Below are positions 5,325-10,776 of a stretch of 10,776 nt of DNA, one piece after another. The stretch covers positions 1 through 10,776 of the forward strand of contig DVLW01000232.1 of the NCBI GenBank assembly GCA_018715285.1, read 5' to 3'. The translations under genes were made by a program, and so were the position numbers. The notes beneath the pieces were generated by a model, which worked only from the letters and a program-made list of their open reading frames with translations, did not search any database and was not told where the DNA came from. Numbering within the stretch: the first letter of the stretch is position 1; every line of letters starts with the position of its first letter. The stretch comes from Candidatus Faecivivens stercoripullorum (GTDB lineage: Bacteria > Bacillota > Clostridia > Oscillospirales > Ruminococcaceae).

Positions 5325-7439
5325 ATGGCACATATTGTCCACACCTTCAAGACAACCTTTGCCGGCGAGGAACTGACCGTTGAGACCGGCCGTACCAGTG
5401 AGCTGACCAATGGTTCCTGCTGGGTCAGATATGGTGATACGATTGTCATGGCAAACGTTACCGCCGCTGCAAAACCCCGTGAAGGCATTGACTTTTTCCC
5501 GCTGAACATCGACTATGAAGAAAAGATGTACTCGGTTGGTAAGATTCCTGGTGCTTTCCTCAAGAGAGAATCCCGTCCTACCGAACATGCAACTCTGACT
5601 GCACGTATGATCGACCGTCCGCTGCGCCCGATGTTCCCCAAGGACATGCGCAACGATGTTTCGATTGTTACCACCGTTCTTTCCTGCGATATTGACCATG
5701 CACCTGAGATTCTGGCATTCCTGGCTGCATCGATTGCAGTTGCTATTTCGGATATCCCGATCAACGGAACTGTTGCAGCAGTATCTGTCGGTCTGGTTGA
5801 CGGAAAACTGGTGCTCAACCCGCATCGTGAAGACCGTGCAAAATCTGACCTGAACCTGACTGTTGCCGGCAGTGCTGAAAAGATCGTTATGATCGAAGCC
5901 GGTGCAAATGAGGTCCCCAACGATGTCATGCTGGAAGCAATCGCAACCGGTCATGAAGAAATCAAGCATATGGTTGCCTTTATTGAGGAAATCCGTGCTG
6001 CAATCGGCAAACCGAAATTTGAATTTGTCTCCAAGGAAGTTCCTCATGAACTGCTGGACGAGATTCTGGCTGAGTTTGGCGATCAGTTCAAATTCGCGCT
6101 GGATACCGATGATAAGAATATCCGTGAAGCAAACCTGCTGCCCATCAAGGACGCAATTCACGCAAAATATGATGAGACTTATGCTGAAACCGAACCTGGC
6201 CTGATTGATGAAGCAATCTACAAGGCTCAGAAGGTTATCGTTCGCCGTTGGCTGCTGGACGAGCAGAAACGTGTTGACGGCAGAGGAATGGATGAAATCC
6301 GTCCGCTGCAGGCTGATGTCGGACTGCTGCCCCGTGCACACGGTTCCGGTCTGTTCTCCCGTGGACAGACACAGGTACTGTCGGTTGCAACCCTTGGCCC
6401 TGTTGGCGATGCACAGATTCTGGATTCTATCAGCGAAGAAACTGAAAAGAGATATATGCATCAGTACAACTTCCCGTCCTACTCAGTCGGTGAAACCCGT
6501 CCTTCCCGTGGTCCTGGCCGTCGTGAAATCGGTCACGGTGCACTGGCAGAGAAGGCACTGGTTCCGGTACTGCCTTCCGTTGAGGAATTCCCGTATGCAA
6601 TCCGTGTCGTTTCCGAGGTACTTTCTTCCAACGGTTCGACTTCTCAGGGTTCGATCTGCGGTTCCACACTGGCTCTGATGGATGCTGGTGTTCCGATCAA
6701 AGCTCCGGTTGCTGGTATCTCCTGCGGTCTGATTACCGAAGGTGACCGCTGGATGACGATGGTCGACATTCAGGGTCTGGAAGACTTCTACGGCGATATG
6801 GACTTTAAAGTCGGCGGTACCAAGAAGGGTATCACTGCTATCCAGGTTGATATCAAGATTGACGGTCTGACTCTGGATATCATCAAGGAAGCTTTTGAAA
6901 AGACTGAAAAAGCACGTAATTATATCCTGGATGAAGTCATGCTCAAGGCTATCCCGCATTACCGTGACCATGTCTCCAAATATGCACCCAAGCAGCGTTC
7001 GCTGGTTATCCCGGTGGACAAGATTCGTGACGTTATCGGTTCCGGCGGCAAGGTTATCCAGAAGATCACCGCTGAATGCGACGTCAAGATCGATATCACC
7101 GATGACGGCAAGGTATTTATCCTTGGTCAGGATCAGGATAATGTCGATCGCGCTGGTTATATCATCGAGACGATTGTCAAAGATCCTGAGGTCGGTGCTA
7201 TCTACAAGGGTAAAGTCACCAGACTGATGAACTTTGGTGCCTTTGTTGAGATTGCTCCCGGTAAGGAAGGACTTGTCCACATTTCCAAGCTGGAGAACTT
7301 CCGTGTCGACAAGGTAGAAGATGTTGTTCAGCCGGGCGATGAGGTTTACGTTAAAGTAACCGAAATCGACGATCAGGGCCGTATCAACCTTTCCAGAAAA
7401 GATGCAATGAACGATCTTGCCAAAAAAGGCAGAATCTGA
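5325..7439 (+). CDS. pnp: polyribonucleotide nucleotidyltransferase (PNPase)
   Basis: This 704-residue enzyme is full length for the family. PNPase phosphorolyses RNA 3' to 5' to nucleoside diphosphates, as a trimer in the cytoplasm. The domain order is complete: a first RNase PH domain (about residues 10-140), a helical linker, a second RNase PH domain containing RPSRGPGRREIGHGALAE (about 390-405), a KH domain with GSGG at 572-575, and an S1 domain from about 624 to the C-terminus. The catalytic residues correspond to E. coli Asp486, Asp492 and Lys494 and are Asp487, Asp493 and Lys495 here, in LEDFYGDMDFK. The gene follows rpsO in the conserved arrangement, separated by a terminator and a folded leader. 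Arginine is encoded almost entirely by CGT, unlike the CGG-rich neighbours, which suggests strong expression. Confidence 0.98.
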   Translation: MAHIVHTFKTTFAGEELTVETGRTSELTNGSCWVRYGDTIVMANVTAAAKPREGIDFFPLNIDYEEKMYSVGKIPGAFLKRESRPTEHATLTARMIDRPLRPMFPKDMRNDVSIVTTVLSCDIDHAPEILAFLAASIAVAISDIPINGTVAAVSVGLVDGKLVLNPHREDRAKSDLNLTVAGSAEKIVMIEAGANEVPNDVMLEAIATGHEEIKHMVAFIEEIRAAIGKPKFEFVSKEVPHELLDEILAEFGDQFKFALDTDDKNIREANLLPIKDAIHAKYDETYAETEPGLIDEAIYKAQKVIVRRWLLDEQKRVDGRGMDEIRPLQADVGLLPRAHGSGLFSRGQTQVLSVATLGPVGDAQILDSISEETEKRYMHQYNFPSYSVGETRPSRGPGRREIGHGALAEKALVPVLPSVEEFPYAIRVVSEVLSSNGSTSQGSICGSTLALMDAGVPIKAPVAGISCGLITEGDRWMTMVDIQGLEDFYGDMDFKVGGTKKGITAIQVDIKIDGLTLDIIKEAFEKTEKARNYILDEVMLKAIPHYRDHVSKYAPKQRSLVIPVDKIRDVIGSGGKVIQKITAECDVKIDITDDGKVFILGQDQDNVDRAGYIIETIVKDPEVGAIYKGKVTRLMNFGAFVEIAPGKEGLVHISKLENFRVDKVEDVVQPGDEVYVKVTEIDDQGRINLSRKDAMNDLAKKGRI

Positions 7440-7445
7440 TAAAAT

Positions 7446-7493
7446 AACGGCGGGAAGCCAGCTCGGTTGAGCGTTGCGGCTTCCCGCCGTTTT
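7446..7493 (+). terminator. strong terminator after pnp
   Basis: A perfect 14-bp stem pairs AACGGCGGGAAGCC (7446-7459) with GGCTTCCCGCCGTT (7478-7491). The 18-base loop contains a secondary GCTC-GGTT-GAGC hairpin (7461-7472). The stem runs into TTTT. It starts only 6 bases after the pnp stop. Confidence 0.9.
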
Positions 7494-7511
7494 GCTGTAC
7501 ACAAAGCCATG

Positions 7512-7517
7512 AGGAGG
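7512..7517 (+). promoter_or_regulatory. ribosome binding site of the first HAD gene
   Basis: AGGAGG lies 6 bases before ATG 7524. An in-frame ATG at 7509 overlaps this site and a TTG at 7467 lies inside the pnp terminator, so both are unlikely starts. Confidence 0.8.
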
Positions 7518-7523
7518 AAAGAT

Positions 7524-8165
7524 ATGTACACAACCATCCTTTTTGACCTTGACGGTACGATTACCAATTCAGAAGAGGGAATTATCCGTTCGGTGGAATA
7601 TGCACTGCAAAAGAGCGGAATCAAAGAATATGAAAGGTCGAGTCTGCTGCGGTTTATTGGTCCGCCGCTCCGCCAGTCTTTTCAGGAGTATTTTGATATG
7701 ACGCCTGAACAGGCAGCACAGGCAACTGCGTTTTATCGTGAACGGTATGCTCCAATCGGTAAGTTTGAATGTACCCTTTATCTCGGGATTGCCCAGCTGC
7801 TGCAAAAATTGCACCATTCGGGAAGAAAGGTTGTCCTCGCTACATCCAAGCCGGAAAACTTTGCAAGGGAGATTCTTGATCATTTTTCACTGACCGGATA
7901 TTTTACACTGATTGGCGGCGCACTGCTGGATGGAAGCAGAGATACCAAAGAATCGGTTTTGCGCTATATTCTGGATACCGGGATTGTAACCGGAGATGCG
8001 GTTATGATTGGAGATACCCGGTTTGACATGGAAGGAGCAGCCGCTGTCGGATTGCCTGCAATTGGGGTCGCGTATGGGTTCGGCAGCCGGAAGGAACTGA
8101 CTGAAGGCGGTGCTGTCGCAATTGCAGACGATGTGGCGCAGCTGGCTGCGTTATTGGATGCATGA
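7524..8165 (+). CDS. HAD-superfamily phosphatase, phosphoglycolate-phosphatase (Gph) type
   Basis: The protein has 213 residues with all four HAD motifs. The nucleophile motif is FDLDGT (Asp8, with Asp10 as acid/base). A long helical cap (about residues 15-85, with FIGPPLRQSFQEYF) follows. Motif II is VVLATSK (Thr107/Ser108), motif III is Lys142, and motif IV is MIGDTRFD (Asp164 and Asp168). This marks a C1-capped, subfamily IA hydrolase that removes phosphate from small metabolites with Mg2+ through an aspartyl-phosphate. It resembles proteins annotated as phosphoglycolate phosphatase or pyrophosphatase, but members of this group differ widely in substrate. It is cytoplasmic, without signal peptide. 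The stop codon overlaps an ATG (ATGA at 8162-8165), and the next HAD gene starts 20 bases later, so they are probably co-transcribed. The enzyme class is firm. The substrate is unknown. Confidence 0.9.
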   Translation: MYTTILFDLDGTITNSEEGIIRSVEYALQKSGIKEYERSSLLRFIGPPLRQSFQEYFDMTPEQAAQATAFYRERYAPIGKFECTLYLGIAQLLQKLHHSGRKVVLATSKPENFAREILDHFSLTGYFTLIGGALLDGSRDTKESVLRYILDTGIVTGDAVMIGDTRFDMEGAAAVGLPAIGVAYGFGSRKELTEGGAVAIADDVAQLAALLDA

Positions 8166-8174
8166 CAATAATAC

Positions 8175-8180
8175 GGGAGG
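8175..8180 (+). promoter_or_regulatory. ribosome binding site fixing the second HAD gene start
   Basis: GGGAGG lies 5 bases before ATG 8186. The alternative ATG at 8162 overlaps the previous stop codon (ATGA) but lacks a Shine-Dalgarno sequence of its own and would add eight residues before the conserved HAD N-terminus. Confidence 0.75.
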
Positions 8181-8185
8181 TACAT

Positions 8186-8857
8186 ATGATTAAAGCTGCT
8201 GTTTTTGATATGGATGGCCTGATGTTTGATACCGAACGGGTTGGGCGTGAGGCATGGAACCAGGTCGGTGAAAACCTTGGATTCGGTAATCTGGATGCAG
8301 TGAATGAGCGGTGCCTCGGATGCAATAAGGATTATTGCCGTGGGATTTTTAAGGAAGTGTTCGGCGACGCATTGACGCTCGACCAGGTGCTGGAACTGTC
8401 GGCACCTATTCAGCAGGCATGGTATCGGGAACATGGGATGCCGTGTAAAAAAGGACTGGTTGAGCTGCTGGACTACCTGCGGGACACTGGACGGAAAATC
8501 GCAATGGCGACGTCATCTGACCGCTCAATTGCTGAGCGCAATCTGGATATGGCTGGATTGCGGTCATATTTTGACGTGCTGGTATGCGGTGACATGGTCA
8601 AACGCAGTAAACCTGACCCGGATATCTATCTGACAGCTGCACGGCTGCTGGAGGTTTTGCCGGAAGAATGCATCGGACTGGAAGATTCCAGAAATGGGAT
8701 TTTAAGCGTACATGCGGCAGGTATGACCGGGCTGCTGATTCCTGACCTGATTCAGCCGGATGAGGAGATGAAACAGGCTGCGGATCAGGTGCTGCCTGAC
8801 CTTGGCGAGGTGGTCGTCTGGCTGAAAGCATACGACGACAGATATTCCGCTGACTGA
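8186..8857 (+). CDS. HAD-superfamily hydrolase IA, beta-phosphoglucomutase/sugar-phosphatase type
   Basis: The protein has 223 residues. It starts with VFDMDGLMFDTE (nucleophile Asp8, acid/base Asp10), the pattern typical of beta-phosphoglucomutase-like and sugar-phosphate phosphatases. A helical cap follows to about residue 85. Motif II is AMATSSDR (Ser110 region). Motif III is RSKPDPDIYLTAA (Lys142). Motif IV is GLEDSRNGILSVHAAGM (Glu166, Asp167). The KPDPD and EDS..G..(A/H)A..AGM blocks place it in subfamily IA variant 3. Its partner is the preceding Gph-type gene, although the two sequences differ too much to be a recent duplication. A terminator follows 18 bases after the stop codon. The choice between mutase and phosphatase cannot be made by eye. 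Confidence 0.9.
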   Translation: MIKAAVFDMDGLMFDTERVGREAWNQVGENLGFGNLDAVNERCLGCNKDYCRGIFKEVFGDALTLDQVLELSAPIQQAWYREHGMPCKKGLVELLDYLRDTGRKIAMATSSDRSIAERNLDMAGLRSYFDVLVCGDMVKRSKPDPDIYLTAARLLEVLPEECIGLEDSRNGILSVHAAGMTGLLIPDLIQPDEEMKQAADQVLPDLGEVVVWLKAYDDRYSAD

Positions 8858-8875
8858 TAAATATAGGCTGTATAG

Positions 8876-8907
8876 AGCTCTTTCCAGAATATTGGAAGGA
8901 GCTTTTT
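8876..8907 (+). terminator. rho-independent terminator after the HAD pair
   Basis: An 11-bp stem pairs AGCTCTTTCCA (8876-8886) with TGGAAGGAGCT (8893-8903), with one T-G wobble, around a GAATAT loop. It ends in a run of five T. Confidence 0.9.
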
Positions 8908-8934
8908 GTTTGCAATTTTTTGTTATGTCAGGTA

Positions 8935-8963
8935 TTGACAAAACTATAAATATCTATTAAAAT
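8935..8963 (+). promoter_or_regulatory. near-consensus promoter of the alpha/beta hydrolase gene
   Basis: A consensus -35, TTGACA (8935-8940), is followed by a 17-base spacer and TAAAAT (8958-8963). Transcription would start near 8970. The gene has a modest Shine-Dalgarno sequence, GAAAGG (8984-8989), 10 bases before ATG 9000. The whole segment is much more AT-rich than its surroundings. Confidence 0.8.
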
Positions 8964-8982
8964 ATTTATATAAAATTTTATA
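8948..8982. promoter_or_regulatory. AT-rich palindromes at the -10/start region, candidate operator
   Basis: TATAAAATTTTATA (8969-8982) is a perfect 14-bp palindrome at the expected transcription start. AAATAT (8948-8953) and ATATTT (8962-8967) form a second inverted repeat over the -10 element. Such symmetry can be a repressor site, but AT-rich DNA produces palindromes by chance. Confidence 0.3.
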
Positions 8983-8999
8983 AGAAAGGCTGATTCGAA

Positions 9000-10448
9000 A
9001 TGATTGAAAAGGTACGCTTGATACCAACAACGGAAAAATCTCATCCTTTTGCCCGTGCGGCAGAGAAATGCCATTTTTCAGAAAACGGGTATCTGGAAGA
9101 AGAATACTTTGTCTATGGAACCGCGAATCTTTATGATGCTGACGAGAATGAAAAGCCGTTTGTCATTGCCTCAGATGTGCCTTATGTCAATCGAATGCTG
9201 ATTCGGCGTCCGGAGAATGTGGAGCGTTTCAGCGGAAATATCGTTATTGAGCTGCTCAACCCGACGGCACATATCGATATCGACCGGATGTGGGTAAACA
9301 GCTGGCGGTATTTTGTCCGGCATGGCGATATTTATATCGGGATGGTCAGTAAGCCGGATGTATTTGATTCGCTTTTTAACTTTGACCGGGAACGTTATGC
9401 TGAGATTAACTGGCCTAATCCGCTGCCTGAGCGGGAAGTGCCGCAGAATTTGATGTTCCCGTTGCAGACACAGTGGGAAAATGGCCTGTTGTGGGATATC
9501 ATGATGGATTGCGGCAGACTGTTCCGGACTGCTGGTCCCCAGAATCCGATCAGCCAGTATATGAACAGAAAGACTTGGCTGTACCTCACCGGATGGAGCC
9601 AGTGCACAGGATTTATCAACCGGTATCTGCGCAGCTTTTACCCGATGACCCGTGAGCTGATTTTTGATGGATACCTCAATGCTGGCGGCGGTGCACAGCT
9701 GGCTCCGATCAACTCTTATCGCAGCTATAGTGCGAGCCGCAATATTTTTGGAAATGGCGATCAGAGTGTTTTTGGAAGCCCGGTTCCTTTTATTGCGCTG
9801 AATACAGAAAGCGAAAATCAGCGAGCTGCCTGGAGTGGGGATTCAGATGCACCCGGCCGGTTATTCAGAAGTTATCAGATTCCCGGTTCTGCCCATGATG
9901 AAAAGAATAATCTGGATGACTGGTATATCAATGACCCTGATATGAAGGGAAGAAAATGGAAACCCTATCAGGGACTTGAAGGTGAAGTAAACAACTATCC
10001 GTACACCTACCTGTTCCATATGACCTTTGCCCGGTTGTTCAGTTGGGTACGGGATGGTATTCCTGCTCCGCATATGCCGTTTATTGAACTGGAACAGGTT
10101 GAAAGTGATGATGGAAGCGGACATTCCTTTAAAAACCGGACGGATGGTTTTGATAATGCTGTTGGTGGCATTCGTACGGCTGCTCTGGATTATCCGACAG
10201 CGCGCTATTATAACTGGAGCACGCAGCCTCGGGAAGATGGGACGGTTCGCCATGATTGGCTGTATGGACATGCTGAACCGTTTTCTGCGGCATTTTTGAC
10301 CGAGTTGTACGGAAGTCTTGAGAATTACCGTGCGCTGGTTGAAAAGGCGACAGCCCGTCATGTTCAGCAGGGATTTATTTTGCCGGAAGATGCGGAAGAC
10401 ATGATTTGTGAAGTTACCGGGATGGCAGCTGCCCGCGGATTGAAATAA
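9000..10448 (+). CDS. alpha/beta hydrolase, PF20091-type (Abhydrolase_10)
   Basis: This 482-residue protein has no signal peptide or membrane segment. It carries a nucleophile elbow, LTGWSQCTGFINRYL, with Ser200 as the likely catalytic serine. Shortly after comes the family-typical IFDGYLNAGGG block. An acidic residue after the next strand (PVPFIALNTESE, Glu270 or Glu272) and His299 in QIPGSAHDE complete a plausible triad. The N-terminal half contains ELLNPTAHIDIDRMW and VRHGDIYIGM, also typical of this large alpha/beta-hydrolase group, whose members are mostly uncharacterised. The likely reaction is hydrolysis of an ester, amide or lactone. The substrate is not predictable. The gene stands alone between its own promoter and a terminator, suggesting independent regulation. 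Family assignment is confident from the GWSQ and FDG blocks. Everything about physiological role is open. Confidence 0.85.
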   Translation: MIEKVRLIPTTEKSHPFARAAEKCHFSENGYLEEEYFVYGTANLYDADENEKPFVIASDVPYVNRMLIRRPENVERFSGNIVIELLNPTAHIDIDRMWVNSWRYFVRHGDIYIGMVSKPDVFDSLFNFDRERYAEINWPNPLPEREVPQNLMFPLQTQWENGLLWDIMMDCGRLFRTAGPQNPISQYMNRKTWLYLTGWSQCTGFINRYLRSFYPMTRELIFDGYLNAGGGAQLAPINSYRSYSASRNIFGNGDQSVFGSPVPFIALNTESENQRAAWSGDSDAPGRLFRSYQIPGSAHDEKNNLDDWYINDPDMKGRKWKPYQGLEGEVNNYPYTYLFHMTFARLFSWVRDGIPAPHMPFIELEQVESDDGSGHSFKNRTDGFDNAVGGIRTAALDYPTARYYNWSTQPREDGTVRHDWLYGHAEPFSAAFLTELYGSLENYRALVEKATARHVQQGFILPEDAEDMICEVTGMAAARGLK

Positions 10449-10463
10449 GATACATCTATATAA

Positions 10464-10507
10464 AAAATAGCGCCGGATGAAAAGCTGCTTCATCCGGCTT
10501 TGTTTTT
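10464..10507. terminator. bidirectional terminator between convergent genes
   Basis: A perfect 10-bp stem pairs GCCGGATGAA (10472-10481) with TTCATCCGGC (10489-10498). On the + strand it is followed by TTTGTTTTT. On the minus strand it is followed within four bases by a run of six T (A at 10462-10467 on +). It can therefore stop both the hydrolase transcript and any transcript entering from the right. Confidence 0.88.
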
Positions 10508-10574
10508 GAGATTGTAAGGTACCGTATCCGATAGTTTTGATACCCGGAGCATATGATAAAGGATAACGGTTTTT

Positions 10575-10776
10575 TTATTGGCACGCCTGCCGCATCAGTT
10601 CCCGATTGGCAAGAAGACGTGTATCATCAGGTGCGTATTCCAACGCCTTATTGACCATATCAACCGCCTTGGGGTAATTACCAGTATAATAACAATGTAA
10701 CCGGTTTCATTGTAGCCAAAAAATAAGAGTTGTTCCCGGGAGGAAAACTTTCGGATTTTCCTCCCGCTAATATTAA
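10575..10776 (-). pseudogene. TPR-repeat protein, C-terminal tail with apparent frameshift (runs off window edge)
   Basis: On the minus strand, 43 sense codons (10578-10706) end at a TAA at 10575-10577. They contain a convincing tetratricopeptide-repeat unit: YYTGNYPKAVDMVNKALEYA followed by PDDTRLLANRELMRQACQ. Tyr, Gly, Tyr, Ala and Pro fall at TPR consensus positions. Reading back, this frame meets a TGA at 10707-10709 and has no sensible start. A second frame is open from the window edge at 10776 to 10678 and ends with PGNNSYFLATMKP, which also resembles a TPR segment. Removing one base near 10683-10695 would join the two. The gene is thus either a frameshifted remnant, a sequencing error, or a tail whose upstream match is coincidental. 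Its protein function is unknown. TPRs mediate protein-protein contacts. Confidence 0.5.
10737..10766. repeat. perfect 11-bp inverted repeat
   Basis: CGGGAGGAAAA (10737-10747) and TTTTCCTCCCG (10756-10766) are exact reverse complements around an 8-base spacer. Neither side is followed directly by a T-tract (the minus strand reaches a T-rich stretch only about 12 bases later), so a standard terminator is not clear. It lies upstream of the TPR tail on the minus strand. Confidence 0.6.

Larger units (their letters stand above)
10449..10776. other. right-edge region without an intact gene
   Basis: This stretch of more than 300 bases holds the bidirectional terminator, about 65 bases with no recognised feature (10508-10574), the minus-strand TPR tail, and an inverted repeat at 10737-10766. 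No + strand coding sequence is credible here. Confidence 0.6.

Noticed and set aside
5286..7502. Long open frames on the minus strand opposite pnp (about 390 and 340 codons)
   Set aside because: They are antisense to a fully conserved PNPase, give low-complexity non-family sequence and lack ribosome binding sites. They result from the biased codon use of pnp.
7524..8857. The two HAD genes as a recent tandem duplication
   Set aside because: Shared motifs are only those of the superfamily. Cap regions and motif IV (GDTRFD versus LEDSRNG) differ clearly.
1..10776. Defence system, prophage, transposon, CRISPR or other novel multi-gene system
   Set aside because: No transposase, integrase, nuclease, toxin-antitoxin pair or direct-repeat array is visible. 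Gene content is core or ordinary metabolic.

Overview
The window looks like a chromosomal core region of a Gram-positive Firmicute, most likely a Clostridia/Oscillospirales-type gut bacterium. The evidence is the sequence of S15 and PNPase, the YbbR/CdaR protein, strong AGGAGG-type ribosome binding sites, sigma-A-like promoters, rho-independent terminators, and moderate GC content with an AT-rich promoter region. I cannot name the genus. No mobile element, CRISPR array, tRNA or rRNA is visible, and nothing here clearly forms a new multi-gene system.

Layout. (1) 1-708: the 3' end of a YbbR-repeat protein (CdaR-like, regulator of the diadenylate cyclase), closed by a terminator. (2) 804-4684: a run of three genes on the + strand. 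These are a conserved FAD-dependent dehydrogenase of unknown substrate (COG2509 type), an overlapping orphan peptide-type ABC substrate-binding lipoprotein, and a DUF368/PopT polyprenyl-phosphate transporter. A perfect hairpin sits just before the PopT ribosome binding site. (3) 4716-7493: rpsO and pnp. rpsO has a strong promoter and a roughly 100-base leader with mutually exclusive pairings, one of which could form a pseudoknot with the Shine-Dalgarno sequence. A terminator stands between the two genes, pnp has its own folded leader, and a large terminator closes pnp. (4) 7524-8907: two HAD-superfamily phosphatase/phosphomutase genes back to back, ending in a terminator. (5) 8935-10507: a single-gene unit with a near-consensus promoter and AT-rich palindromes. 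It encodes a PF20091-type alpha/beta hydrolase and ends in a bidirectional terminator. (6) 10508-10776: no + strand gene. The minus strand carries the tail of a TPR protein that needs a frameshift to continue to the window edge, plus a perfect 11-bp inverted repeat.

How they fit together: rpsO-pnp is the classic ribosome/RNA-decay pair. CdaR and PopT both relate to envelope homeostasis, through c-di-AMP signalling and undecaprenyl-phosphate recycling, but they lie in separate transcription units here. The HAD enzymes and the hydrolase are metabolic accessory genes whose substrates cannot be read from sequence. The points most worth a second look are the rpsO leader, the structured pnp leader, the PopT assignment with its internal duplication, and the broken TPR gene at the right edge.
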